From G963704535 sp963704535 (GTDB lineage Bacteria > Chloroflexota > Chloroflexia > Chloroflexales > Roseiflexaceae), in contig OY969916.1 of the NCBI GenBank assembly GCA_963704535.1, forward strand, positions 186,001-250,000: a stretch of DNA of 64,000 nt. The letters run 5' to 3'. The position numbers and the translations under genes are program-made. Shown here piece after piece: positions 33,353 through 42,530 of this stretch. Position 1 is the first letter of the stretch, and each line of letters starts with the position of its first letter. Below the pieces are notes generated by a model. The model was given only the letters and a program-made list of their open reading frames with translations. It was not told the origin of the DNA and ran no database searches.

Positions 33353-34729
33353 CTATTTGTACTTTTCCGCATTCTGCTGAATGATCTGGTTGGACTTCGC
33401 CACCGCCTCGTCAAATCCCGCCTTGATATCCTGCTGCTGTCCAAGCAGGAAGGCGTTCAGCGGCGGCTCGAAGCCTTGCGCCCACAGCGCGCCCTCCAGG
33501 GCGGGCACCGGCGGCAGCAGCTTCACGCTCTCTGCCTCCGTTGCGAAGGCCGCGACTGGAGCAGAGACCGTCTGCAACTGGCCGCCCTCGCGGGCCAACT
33601 CGCGGGCCGGGATCTGGCCGGCCTTGGCCCACTGCACCGAGTTCTGCGAGAGCCAGCCGATCCAGCAGCCCGCCGCCGCCTGCTTGGCCGGGTCCTCGGT
33701 TGTCAGCGCCAGTTGGTGCGAATTGCCCCAGACCGAGTAGGCATCGCCGATCTGCGGCAGGGGCGCGAAGCCGACAAACGGCAGCTTGACCATGTCGCTG
33801 ATGTGCCACGGCCCATGGAACACCATCGCCGCCTTCTGCTGCTGGAAGAGTTTGACCTCCGGATCGCCGGCGCCGTTGACGGTCGGGGTGGTCTTCTGCT
33901 TCAGATCGCGTATGTAGTTGGCCGCCTGGATGCCCTGCTCACTATTGTAGGTTGCCTGGGTGCCGTCGGCGTTGACGATATCGCCGCCGAACTGCCGGAT
34001 CAGGGTCTGGAAGAGCGTCCCGGCCTGGAACGCTGTGCCGATCGACACACCCGCGACGCCGTCCTTGGTGAGCGCGGTCACCGCCTGTTCAAACTCGTCC
34101 TTGGTCATCGGCCGGTCGGTCGGCATCGTAATGCCGGCCTGCTGGAACATGTCCTTGTTGTAGTACAGCACCAGTGGATGGACATCCAGCGGAATCGCGT
34201 AGCGCCCGTCCTTCACCTGGCCGACATTCCAGATCGCCTCCGGGAACTGGGCCTTCAGCGTGTCGGCGCCACCGGCCGCGGTCAGCGCGGCCTCCGACAT
34301 TGGCTTGAGCACATTGCGGAGCGCCATCTCGCCGATGTCGCCGGCGCGGATCACGGTCATATCCGGCAAGCTATTGCCCGCCGCCGCAGTATTCAGCTTC
34401 TGAAGGTACTCAGGCTGCGCCGTATGCGTGACCTTGATGCCCTGGCCATTCTCCTGGCTGAACTGGTTGGCCAGCGCGGTCATTTCGTCGCCGTCCGGGC
34501 CTGTGAGCGGGCTCCACATGGTGACCTGCTGGTCCTTGGCCGCATCCGAGCAAGCCCCCGTGCCCGTCGCGCCGCCAGCCGCCGGGGCGGCCGTGGCCCC
34601 GCCGGCCGCCGGAGCCGCCGGCACCGCTGTGGCCCCGCCGCCTGTCCCACCGCCGCCGCAGGCCGCGACCAGCGTAGCGAGCATGGTGAGCAGGATCACC
34701 AGACTCAGCCGTCGAATCAGGGTTTTCAT
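33353..34729 (-). CDS. ABC transporter sugar-binding lipoprotein
   Basis: The 458-residue protein has a signal peptide with lipobox LVAAC (Cys about 24), a Gly/Ala/Pro-rich linker to about 58, and a family 1 solute-binding fold: VTMWSPLTGPDGDEM, LPDMTVIRAGDIGEM, YAIPLDVHPLVLYYNKDMF, then AAMVFHGPW. It delivers an oligosaccharide to the two permeases downstream. The neighbouring GH43 enzymes suggest arabino- or xylo-oligosaccharides. Confidence 0.92.
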   Translation of the reverse strand: MKTLIRRLSLVILLTMLATLVAACGGGGTGGGATAVPAAPAAGGATAAPAAGGATGTGACSDAAKDQQVTMWSPLTGPDGDEMTALANQFSQENGQGIKVTHTAQPEYLQKLNTAAAGNSLPDMTVIRAGDIGEMALRNVLKPMSEAALTAAGGADTLKAQFPEAIWNVGQVKDGRYAIPLDVHPLVLYYNKDMFQQAGITMPTDRPMTKDEFEQAVTALTKDGVAGVSIGTAFQAGTLFQTLIRQFGGDIVNADGTQATYNSEQGIQAANYIRDLKQKTTPTVNGAGDPEVKLFQQQKAAMVFHGPWHISDMVKLPFVGFAPLPQIGDAYSVWGNSHQLALTTEDPAKQAAAGCWIGWLSQNSVQWAKAGQIPARELAREGGQLQTVSAPVAAFATEAESVKLLPPVPALEGALWAQGFEPPLNAFLLGQQQDIKAGFDEAVAKSNQIIQQNAEKYK

Positions 34730-34834
34730 CTTAGCCTCCTTGCTACGTGAAGAACCTATATGTCCGAGGATGGAGGATAGAGGATGGAGGATAGCGCTCT
34801 AGCGCACTTCTAGCTCCTATCCTCATATCTTTCA

Positions 34835-34933
34835 GGGACTGTTTGAAAAGTCCGTTTATCGCAGGAATTTGGTGGTGGAAAAGAATTCTTGAGAGGCTTT
34901 CCCCCTCAAACTCCCCCTTTCAAACAGTCTTTC
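34835..34933. repeat. Dispersed palindromic repeat overlapping the regulator stop
   Basis: Outer arms GGGACTGTTTGAAAAG and CTTTCAAACAGTCTTTC, with the inner TTGAGAGG...CCCCCTCAA hairpin. The right arm encodes the last eight or so residues of the regulator gene (KDCLKGGV). Confidence 0.75.
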
Positions 34934-35904
34934 AGAACTCTCCCCCTCTCCTTGTCACCCGAGCGATACCCGACCCGAAGGACCAGGTCCTGGGGATAGT
35001 TGCCGAAACGGCTACCGAAAAGATTCATGCCACCGACGTGGGTCGCATCGGGCCGGACGCCGACGCGGATGGCGATAAAGGGCAACTCGTTCAGTTTCAG
35101 GTCGTGGATCGTCACGTCGGAGACACGCATACCGTCGACCTCAGCCTCGCGCTCGTTGATATGCCAGACCTTGAGCAGGCCATACTGGGTGTTGCGTGGC
35201 GTCCACCACTCGGGGGTCAGCCGACCGCGCTCACCGCCGAAATCGGCCGGGGAGGTCCACGTGCCGATCTCCACAGCGTTGATCCAGACGGTGATGTCCG
35301 AAGGCCAGTCCAGGTTGTAGAGCGGCGCCTCGGAGCACACCTCCATGCTCAGGCGCAGCAACTCGGGCTGCGCGCTGGTCGGCAGACGGTTGGGCCAGCG
35401 ATACTCCAGATACCCGTGGTGGAACCAGACCAGTTGGGCGGCCAGGCGCGTCGGCTCATAGAACGAAGCCGGGTCGTCCAGCAACCCGATGATCCCGCTC
35501 TCGCTCAACAAGCCACACGTCGGCGTGACCTGACAGTCGACAAAGGCCCCAATCGGCATTGTCAGCTCGACCGCCTGCTCGGGCGGGGGCAAGCTGATCG
35601 GCAGATCAAGGATGATCTTGTCGTACATACGGGCGCAGATCTTACGCAAGCCCCGGCTGGCCGGCTCGAACTCAGTGCAGATCAGGCCGGCCTCCTCCAG
35701 CGTTTCCACATGCAGCGCTGCGGTCGAGGTCGGCAGCTCAAGCGCGACGGCGATGTCGTTTACACTCGCGACCCGATCCGACAGATAGCGCAGGATGCGG
35801 ATGCGGTTGAGCAAGTCCAGCGCTTTCAGAACGCGTTCAAGCTGGCTGCTGTCTTCGCCGCCGTCGAGGAGCAGTATGCGGCTGCCGACTTCGCGTCCCG
35901 CCAC
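34906..35904 (-). CDS. Winged-helix (ArsR-like) transcriptional regulator
   Basis: In this 332-residue protein, residues 22-85 form a winged helix (VLKALDLLNRIRILRYLS, then VNDIAVALELPTSTAALHVETLEEAGLI). The remaining 240 residues form a larger domain without obvious metal sites, containing YEPTRLAAQLVWFHHGYLEYRWPN and SDITVWINAVEIGTWTSPADFGGERG. Proteins of this build often sit beside sugar ABC transporters and glycosidases in Chloroflexota, so control of the downstream importer and GH cluster is inferred. Its C-terminus is read from a palindromic repeat. Confidence 0.8.
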   Translation of the reverse strand: MAGREVGSRILLLDGGEDSSQLERVLKALDLLNRIRILRYLSDRVASVNDIAVALELPTSTAALHVETLEEAGLICTEFEPASRGLRKICARMYDKIILDLPISLPPPEQAVELTMPIGAFVDCQVTPTCGLLSESGIIGLLDDPASFYEPTRLAAQLVWFHHGYLEYRWPNRLPTSAQPELLRLSMEVCSEAPLYNLDWPSDITVWINAVEIGTWTSPADFGGERGRLTPEWWTPRNTQYGLLKVWHINEREAEVDGMRVSDVTIHDLKLNELPFIAIRVGVRPDATHVGGMNLFGSRFGNYPQDLVLRVGYRSGDKERGRVLKDCLKGGV

Positions 35905-36095
35905 GGGCGTGCCCTTTCATTCCAGGTTTTTTAGTTGACACCTAGATATTTTCGGGACAGAGGCACTATAAAGCTTGGACTATTACAGGATAGTTGTAAT
36001 ATATGAGATGAATGTCATTTTGTCAAGCAAATAGTAGCCGGGACGGTTGTGTCAGATAAAAATGACCCGAAGAACATAACCACGCCTGCGCCGCA

Positions 36096-36866
36096 TCAGG
36101 CCAATTTGGGGGGCGTGTCGCCACCATCGGCGCCGTTGAGCCGCGCGCAAAGCTCCAGCGCGTTGGCCGTGGCTGCGCCAAGGGCTGTATTGTCGAAAAT
36201 GCACCACGTCGGCGCCGCCTGCGCCGCAGCGCGTAGCGTCTGTTCGAGTGTTTCCAGCTCGGCGCTGCTGTAAGGGGAGGCATACATCTCCGGCGAGCCG
36301 TGCAGCCGATAGTAGATCAGCCCAGGCCATCCTCCGGGCTGCGCCGCCTCTGGCACAGGCGCCGGGTCTACGCCAGCCCGCGCGATCTGTGCCGCGAGCA
36401 GCAAATGCTCGGCCTCCTCACAGAACCAACTGGCATGGCGCGGCTCGCAGACGACGCTGCCGCTGAAACGGCTCCGCAGGGTGCTGAGAAACACCGTGAC
36501 GACCTGGGCGTCAAAGCGCAGGCTGGGCGGGAGCTGGAGCAGCAGCGGGCCGAGCTTTTCGCCTAGCTCCTTGATCTCCGACAGGAAGCGATGGAGCGGT
36601 TCAGTCGCATCACGGAGACGGCGCGTGTGGGTGATCGCTTTTGGGATTTTGACGGCGAACCGGAATGCCTCGGGAACCGACGCCGCCCAGCGCGCATAGG
36701 TCTCTGGCCGGTGCGGGCGATAGAACGAGCTGTTGATCTCGACCGCTGCGAGGCGCTGCGCGTAGCGCTCCAGGTGTGTTCCCCGCTCCGGGAAGTGATG
36801 GGCGTGCTGGTGCGGGATTGACCAGCCGGCGCAGCCGACATGGATGAACGGCATTGTAGGGGGCAT
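36096..36866 (-). CDS. DUF72 (YecE-like) family protein
   Basis: The 256-residue TIM-barrel-like protein matches DUF72 motifs: VGCAGWSIPHQH near the N-terminus, YAQRLAAVEINSSFYRPHRPETYARWAASVPEAFRFAVKIPK in the middle (spread over residues 33-75), and YYRLHGSPEMYASPYSSAEL later. The biochemical function of DUF72 is not established. It is 17 bp downstream of the ERCC4-type nuclease gene on the same strand and is probably co-transcribed with it. Confidence 0.9.
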   Translation of the reverse strand: MPPTMPFIHVGCAGWSIPHQHAHHFPERGTHLERYAQRLAAVEINSSFYRPHRPETYARWAASVPEAFRFAVKIPKAITHTRRLRDATEPLHRFLSEIKELGEKLGPLLLQLPPSLRFDAQVVTVFLSTLRSRFSGSVVCEPRHASWFCEEAEHLLLAAQIARAGVDPAPVPEAAQPGGWPGLIYYRLHGSPEMYASPYSSAELETLEQTLRAAAQAAPTWCIFDNTALGAATANALELCARLNGADGGDTPPKLA

Positions 36867-36883
36867 AGATGGTAGCCTCTGCG

Positions 36884-37618
36884 CTAGGAAGGGAGCGCTT
36901 CGGGAAGATAGTGCGCGTTCAGGGCCTGCCAGATGCGTTGAGCGCTCTTCTTACCGATGCCGGGTACCTGCACCAACTCTTCGGCAGAGGCGCACATAAT
37001 CGCGGCCGCCGAGCCGAAGTGCGCCAACAGCATGCGTGCGCGGCGTGGGCCAACCCCCGGCAACCCTTCGACCAGGTAGGCGGCGTAGAGTTCCTCAATC
37101 GGCGGTCTGGGTTCGCGCAGACTGACCGGCTGGCCCATCCGCTCCTGGGCGTGCCTCGCCATGATTCGCAGCATCGCGGCTGTCTCGCTGGCATCAGCGA
37201 GTTGTAAGACGGCGATGCCGGCGCGCACGGTCAGGAAGGCCAGCGCGCCGCGAATAGCCTCTGTGTTGATGCTGTGCGGTACCTGAGCCAGATCGCCCTC
37301 GACGATCAGTATGGCACGCGGAAAGAGCACGCTCATGCGGGTAGTCTGGCCGAACAGGCGGCGGTCAAGAATCGAGGCCACAAAGTCGCTGGCGGTCTTG
37401 CGCTCGATGGCGACATCGTCGGACAGCACGTAGTCGGCGCTGGGCAAGGCAGCGAAGCTGAGCGTCACATCGGGGAAGGAGGCCAGCAGCGCCGGGACGG
37501 GCGAGGAGCGTTCGCGGCTATCGACCCGGATGAGTAGCCCGCGTGTGGCCGATACTGCATGGTCGTTAACGCTCTGCGGAGCCACCACGCCATCGACGAT
37601 ATCCGGCATTGAGAGCAT
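36884..37618 (-). CDS. ERCC4-type (XPF/Mus81-like) nuclease with helix-hairpin-helix domain
   Basis: In this 244-residue protein, residues 27-115 form an ERCC4 nuclease fold: LLIRVDSRERSSP, then the catalytic AIERKTASDFVASI (ERK-x3-D) and a PRAILIVEGD strand. Residues 184-238 are a tandem HhH unit (VEGLPGVGPRRARMLLAHFG, VPGIGKKSAQRIW) for DNA binding. The layout is that of the archaeal and eukaryotic XPF nuclease half that cuts branched or flap DNA, without a helicase domain. A role in repair or recombination is inferred. Confidence 0.88.
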   Translation of the reverse strand: MLSMPDIVDGVVAPQSVNDHAVSATRGLLIRVDSRERSSPVPALLASFPDVTLSFAALPSADYVLSDDVAIERKTASDFVASILDRRLFGQTTRMSVLFPRAILIVEGDLAQVPHSINTEAIRGALAFLTVRAGIAVLQLADASETAAMLRIMARHAQERMGQPVSLREPRPPIEELYAAYLVEGLPGVGPRRARMLLAHFGSAAAIMCASAEELVQVPGIGKKSAQRIWQALNAHYLPEALPS

Positions 37619-37925
37619 AGCTACACCTCGGATAGAGCCAAGCAGCAGAGCATCACAAAGCTATCAAAGAGAATAGGAGCAAGAGCCAGGCCATGCCCTG
37701 CTGTTGCTCCTGTCGCGAGGTACCTACCTGCGCTGTGACGCTCGGCTGGTCGTCCAGGATTGCCGCATACAAGGCCATCCTGCCAGCGCACAGGGGTAGT
37801 AGATCAGCGTGCTACACTATGAGTGAAGATGATATTGTATGAGCAGATGATCAATCATGACGGCAGCGCGCACTATCATCCATCCATATGAGATCGGCCG
37901 TATGTGACGAGCGAGGTATCTCGTG
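37619..37925. other. Intergenic region, 307 bp
   Basis: It contains a loose inverted pair GGAGCAA/TTGCTCC near 37676-37710. No coding frame with a ribosome site and no RNA gene was seen. Confidence 0.4.
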
Positions 37926-38130
37926 ATGCAGCAGCTCCGTTCGTGGCTGTCGGTCCTTCCGTTTGCCGATCCACTGGAGCGGCGCCAGGCGCTGACGCTC
38001 CAGACGCTCATCCTGTGCCTGATCAGTGCGGCCGTGCTGGATGTGGCGTCCATCCTGATCACACCGGCGCCGTTGCAAAATCGCCTCCTCGTCTATACCA
38101 GCTTCGCTATCCAATTCGCGCTCGGCTGCG
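37926..38130 (+). pseudogene. N-terminal fragment of a membrane sensor (histidine kinase-like)
   Basis: ATG 37926 opens a frame beginning MQQLRSWLSVLPFADPLERRQALTLQ and continuing into hydrophobic segments (TLILCLISAAVLDVASILI, then LVYTSFAIQFALG). This start is typical of membrane-anchored PAS/histidine kinases in Chloroflexota. The match ends near 38100, where the frame becomes the antisense of the phosphotransferase C-terminus. The rest of the kinase is gone, so this is probably a truncation at a rearrangement point. Confidence 0.5.
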
Positions 38131-39027
38131 CGAGAAACAGATCGATTCCCGTTCGCAGGCGCGCAAGTCGTTGCTCCACCCAGGTGCGCCCCTGCCGTGG
38201 TCCAAAGCGCAGCCCGAACAAAGCGAACTGTATATGATGCCACAGAATCCGCGCCTCGGCTGTATCGTCGCGCTCAAGTCGCGCCAGTGTCCGATATCCG
38301 GCCAACATGAACGGCACATTATAGAGGGTGAGTGGGACAAAATCCCAGGCCCCATCGCCCCATCCGGCTCCACCCCAATCGAGCAGGGCGAGATAGTTGA
38401 ACGACTCGGCATGCACCATCACATTACTGGTATTGACGTCTCCATGACAAAATCGTGGCGCGCTGAGTCCCCCATGAAGGGCGCGAGCCGATCAAGCCAT
38501 CGCCGCAACCAGTGCGCCTCATCCGGCAGAACCATACCTGTCGTGGTCAGATCATCCAGCCAGAGGCGTGGGTCGAGGTCGCTGCCAATCGGTGGTAGGC
38601 GTCCTGCGGGTCCATCTACCGAAACCTGCGAATGCAAGCGAGCCAGATCTCGGCCAAGCTCCCGCCAGGTATGCGACAGGGAGGGCGGATCAGGACCGAG
38701 TGACGCGAGCGTGATGCCATGGACACGTTCATAAATGGCGTAGGGCACCGGAAGGAACTCACCACTCTGATCGAACACGACGAGTTGCGGCGTAGAGACC
38801 CCGGCGGCGTGAGCCGCCGTAACCGCAGTGACCTCAGTCGCCACCGCGCCAATGCGAGTTGGGTGGTTGTGCGGCACTCGTAAGACAAAGGCATCGCCGA
38901 GCAAGTAGATGCTGTTCGATGTGCCGGCGTGGAATAATCGCGCAGCCGTGGAGGTACCTAACCCGTAGCGAGCCACAATGGCCGCGATGGTGCCAGGCAG
39001 CACCTCAATTTCCGGGGGGACATCCAT
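38093..39027 (-). pseudogene. Aminoglycoside phosphotransferase (APH)-family protein, frameshifted
   Basis: The first frame (39027 to about 38447) has the nucleotide-binding lobe (FHAGTSNSIYLLGDAFVLRVP, VPYAIYERVHGITLA). One base is missing near 38445-38448; the other frame then gives the catalytic loop HGDVNTSN and the metal-binding LLDWGGAGWGDGAWDF through 38093. Rejoined, it is about 311 residues, normal for the family. Substrates of such APH-fold kinases range from antibiotics to choline or sugars, so resistance should not be assumed. Confidence 0.82.
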
Positions 39028-39110
39028 TGCTCCTCCACTGTCAGGTATGGATCTGAGACCATGGTACCACCAGGAGGATGGCGCTGGAACACCTTATGCC
39101 TTGGTGATTA

Positions 39111-41612
39111 TCACCTGTCCCACTCCAGCAGATCGATTTCCACGACCGGCTGAGAGGGGTCGCGCGGTACGCGGAAGGTCTTAATCTCGGCCGGACCGAA
39201 ATGGGCCTCGATGCTTCGGCGCCACTGCGGCAGCCGCAAGGTGGCGCGAGTTGCCGTCCGCGTGCTCTCGTAGGCGCGCACGATCAGGTCGTCGCCGTCC
39301 TCAGCCTGTTTGAGCGCCGTCACGACGATATTGGCCGGCTCGGCGGTCACGAACGCACAGGAATGTGGCAGTGCGCCTTCGGGGTGGTAGGTACCAAGCA
39401 GCGCAATCGGTGGCTGATTGAACTCCGCAGCGCGGCGAACTGTGCTGGCCTCTTCCCAGCCCAGAGCGTGCGGGTAGATCGCATACCGGAAACGCTGGAC
39501 GCCCTGGTCGATAAAGGTGTAGAGTTGGTCCGGCTGCGCGACGGCGGGGTCGTGGTGGGCATAGATCGGGCTGCGTAGAACCGTCAGGCCGATCTCGCGG
39601 ATATGCACATCGTAGCTGTACTTGCCGTCATTGATGATGCTCATACCGTAACGCTCGCCCGTAACTCGTGACATGCCCGAAAGATCCACCCAGCTCTGGC
39701 CGGGCTCCTCCTCGCCGTTGGCGAAGCGTTCGATGCTGCCGTAGGGCACCTCGGAGGTCGCGTGGTGGAAGTGGACATGGATCGGGAAGCGTAGCTTGAG
39801 CGCCTTGAACTGCTCGCGCCAGTCCACGGTCGCCGCTACCTCGATCAGATCCCGGCCGGCATAGAGCGTGAAGTCCTGGATGAGACGCGAATTGCCATAC
39901 TCGCTGATCAAACGCACGACCGACTTGACCGGGCCGTGGGCGATCAAGCGCACGCTGCTGGCGCTGAAGCGCCCGATTTCGTCGCGGAAGCTGAAAACGT
40001 TGTGGCTCCAGGTGTCGCTCTCGTCGCGCACCACCACTGGCACGGCGGCGGGGCCAGCCAGCACCTCCAGCTCAGAGCGCTTGTCGTACAGGCTGGTGAG
40101 ATAGCCGGTCTCGCGGTCGAATGCCAGGCGTAGGTGCGCATTCTCCAATGTATTGTCGTCGGCGCTCGTCGCCGGCTCGCGTGGCGCGGCGGCCTGCGGC
40201 ACCACGCGATACATCCGGTATCCGAGCGGCGGCAGGTCGGCGACGAAGCTCAGGCGGCTGCGCCCGTTCGCCGTCGCCTCCGACTGTACCCTCTGCACGG
40301 CCACGGGGTAGCCCTGGTCGTCGAGCAGGCTGTGCTCGTCGGTGAAGCGCCCGAATTCGATCTCCACGCCGACCCGCGCCGGCCAGGCATGCGGGTTGAA
40401 CACGACGATCGGTGTCATCCGATCTTCAGGCGCGACGCCGATGTTCCAGACAAGCGACAGGAGCGCCGCATTCAGCGCCCGGTCGGCGATCGCCAGCGCC
40501 TCGCCGTGCAGGTTGCGGGCATCCTCGTAGGCCGACTCGATGCTCGTGCCCGCAAGGATATCGTGGAACTGGTTAAACAGCACACCCTGCCAGGCGCGGG
40601 CGAACTCGCCGGTCGGGTAGGGCAGGCCGGTCGTCAGCGCGGCGATCGCCGACCATTTTTCCGCCGTCAGCAGTGCCCACTCGGCGCGACGATTCCAGTA
40701 TTTGATGCCCGAATGGGCCGCATAACATCCACTGGCATGGTGCTGCAAGTCATCATGTACGAACGGCAGAGGCAAGTTTTTCGCCTCGACTGCGGCAAAG
40801 AAGCGGTTCGGCGAGCTAAACAGCAGGCGCGGCGTGTCTGGGTCGACATTCAGCCGGCGGATGCTGGCAATGTTTTCGATGGTCGGGCCGCCGCCGTGGT
40901 TGCCGACCCCGTAGAAACACATCAGTTCGTCGCTCGGCGCGCGCAGTTCGCCGGCGCAACGGCGCACGTGGAGGTCGAGCTGCTTGCCCCAGGTACAGTA
41001 CTCGAATAGGATGCGGAAGGTCAGCACGCGCGAGCCGTCGTCGGACTCCCACCAGAAGAGGCGGCTAGGCAAGCCCTTCTCCTGTGGGCTGGGGCGCATA
41101 AAGACGTAATAGTCCATGCCGCTGCGCTTGAGGATCTGCGGCAGCATCCCGTGGTGGCCGAAGCTGTCGACGTTGTAGCCAACGCGGGCTGTGACGCCGA
41201 ATTTCTCCTTGAAGTAGCGTTGGCCGTAGAGTCCTTGCCGGACGAACGATTCGCCGCCGGGGATGTTGCAGTCGGGCTGGATCCACCACCCGCCGACGAT
41301 CTCCCAGCGCCCTTCGCGCACGCGCGCCCTGATCTCCTCGAACATGGCCGGCTGAATCTGCTCGACCCACTGGTAGAAAGCGGCCGAGCTAGAGACAAAG
41401 ATAAACTCCGGGTCTTCACTTAGGCGGTCGAGCGCCGAGCAGAACGAGGCCAGCACCTCGTGGCAGCCCTCCTGCCAGCGCCACAGCCAGACGGGATCAA
41501 TATGCGCATTGCCGATCATGTGCAGCGTCGCGGTCTTGGCTTGGCTAGTGCCGTCGGCTTGCTCGGCGTCACTGGCCGTCGTCTCGTTCCCTTTACGAAT
41601 CGTATCTTTCAA
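39111..41612 (-). CDS. Glycoside hydrolase family 38 alpha-mannosidase
   Basis: The 833-residue protein has an N-terminal catalytic domain with the zinc site GNAHIDPVWLWRWQEG (residues 33-48), the nucleophile Asp149 in YNVDSFGHHGMLPQIL, and the third His ligand region in LFNQFHDILAGTS. A central and a C-terminal beta-sandwich follow (VVFNPHAWPARVGVEI, then ENAHLRLAFDRETGYLTSLYD). It removes alpha-mannosyl residues, probably from imported glycans. No signal peptide was seen. A second sugar ABC importer is encoded upstream on the same strand. Confidence 0.93.
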   Translation of the reverse strand: MKDTIRKGNETTASDAEQADGTSQAKTATLHMIGNAHIDPVWLWRWQEGCHEVLASFCSALDRLSEDPEFIFVSSSAAFYQWVEQIQPAMFEEIRARVREGRWEIVGGWWIQPDCNIPGGESFVRQGLYGQRYFKEKFGVTARVGYNVDSFGHHGMLPQILKRSGMDYYVFMRPSPQEKGLPSRLFWWESDDGSRVLTFRILFEYCTWGKQLDLHVRRCAGELRAPSDELMCFYGVGNHGGGPTIENIASIRRLNVDPDTPRLLFSSPNRFFAAVEAKNLPLPFVHDDLQHHASGCYAAHSGIKYWNRRAEWALLTAEKWSAIAALTTGLPYPTGEFARAWQGVLFNQFHDILAGTSIESAYEDARNLHGEALAIADRALNAALLSLVWNIGVAPEDRMTPIVVFNPHAWPARVGVEIEFGRFTDEHSLLDDQGYPVAVQRVQSEATANGRSRLSFVADLPPLGYRMYRVVPQAAAPREPATSADDNTLENAHLRLAFDRETGYLTSLYDKRSELEVLAGPAAVPVVVRDESDTWSHNVFSFRDEIGRFSASSVRLIAHGPVKSVVRLISEYGNSRLIQDFTLYAGRDLIEVAATVDWREQFKALKLRFPIHVHFHHATSEVPYGSIERFANGEEEPGQSWVDLSGMSRVTGERYGMSIINDGKYSYDVHIREIGLTVLRSPIYAHHDPAVAQPDQLYTFIDQGVQRFRYAIYPHALGWEEASTVRRAAEFNQPPIALLGTYHPEGALPHSCAFVTAEPANIVVTALKQAEDGDDLIVRAYESTRTATRATLRLPQWRRSIEAHFGPAEIKTFRVPRDPSQPVVEIDLLEWDR

Positions 41613-41632
41613 TTAGCGTACTCCATTCGCCT

Positions 41633-41719
41633 CCTGTTTGAAAGGGTATCGTTTCGCCTACGATCCGTGGTGGAAGAGGGATTCTTGAGGGGCGACCCCT
41701 CAAACTCCCCCTTTTCAAG
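41633..41719. repeat. Dispersed palindromic repeat upstream of the GH38 gene
   Basis: CGATCCGTGGTGGAAGAGGG, TTGAGGGG-CGA-CCCCTCAA and CTCCCCCTTTTCAAG. It reaches the stop of the PhyH-family gene. Confidence 0.75.
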
Positions 41720-42479
41720 TCGTGTAGGCATCGCGCGGCTGCGCCGCCGGATTGAAGCCCCGCAGCAGCATTCCCTCGCCACGCTCGCCGCCGGTCGTCA
41801 GCGCTCGGTCCTCAGGGTCGCGCATCTGCACGAGGATCGTGGTGCGCGCCGCCTGGCTGGTGTTCACGCCGGAGCCGTGGATCGTCAAATAGCTGAAGAA
41901 CAGCGCGTCACCCGCCTCAGCCGGGCACGCCAGCGCCGAGTCCAGCGGGTATTGCTCGAATGGCAGGTGGTGGCCGCCCTGGGGGTTATGCTCGAGCGGG
42001 CCGAGCTTGTGGCTTCCCGGCACAACTCGGATGCAGCCCTTCTCTTCCGGCGCATCGTCCAGGTGGACGACGGCGGCGATCATCGTGTGGCGCTCATGTG
42101 GGAAGAAGGGGTGATCCTGGTGCATTGGGAATGGCGCGCCCTTCTCCGGCGGCTTGATAAAGATTTTGTTGTGGTGAAGTTGCACGTTCGGCGAGCCGAT
42201 CAGCTGCGCGGCCACGCCCGTTAGCCGCTCGTCGACGAGCAGTCGGCTGAAGTCCGCCGAAAAGAATTGGGCGTTGTGGCAGTGCAGCAACACCGTCTTT
42301 TCCGCTGTAATGCTGCTGGCGCTGCCCCAGGTAGCCTCCATGCTCTTGATCGCCGATAGGCCCTCGATAATTGCGTGCGCCTCGTCGCGCAGCCTGGCCG
42401 CCTCCTCGCGCGCCAGCAACCCTTTGACAAGCAAGAATCCGCTCTCGCGATAGAAGTCCATCTGTCCCTGAGTGAGCAT
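41715..42479 (-). CDS. Phytanoyl-CoA dioxygenase (PhyH)-family protein
   Basis: The 254-residue Fe(II)/2-oxoglutarate oxygenase fold has the iron ligands in MHQDHPFF (His-x-Asp) and TIHGSGVNTS (distal His), with the 2-oxoglutarate-binding Arg likely in QAARTTILVQMR. Members hydroxylate diverse small molecules, so the substrate is unknown. It lies between GH38 and a sugar importer. Confidence 0.88.
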   Translation of the reverse strand: MLTQGQMDFYRESGFLLVKGLLAREEAARLRDEAHAIIEGLSAIKSMEATWGSASSITAEKTVLLHCHNAQFFSADFSRLLVDERLTGVAAQLIGSPNVQLHHNKIFIKPPEKGAPFPMHQDHPFFPHERHTMIAAVVHLDDAPEEKGCIRVVPGSHKLGPLEHNPQGGHHLPFEQYPLDSALACPAEAGDALFFSYLTIHGSGVNTSQAARTTILVQMRDPEDRALTTGGERGEGMLLRGFNPAAQPRDAYTT

Positions 42480-42530
42480 CGTAATCCCCTCCTGCCCACG
42501 AGCTCATGTGGGGGATGACACGAACCGCAT

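Noticed and set aside
35905..36095. TTGACA box near 35934 as a promoter for the regulator
   Set aside because: It points the wrong way for the regulator and the nearest TATAAA is about 26 bases away, too far for a standard pair.
38093..39027. Antibiotic resistance gene
   Set aside because: The APH fold alone does not define the substrate, the gene is frameshifted and no resistance subfamily can be named from motifs.
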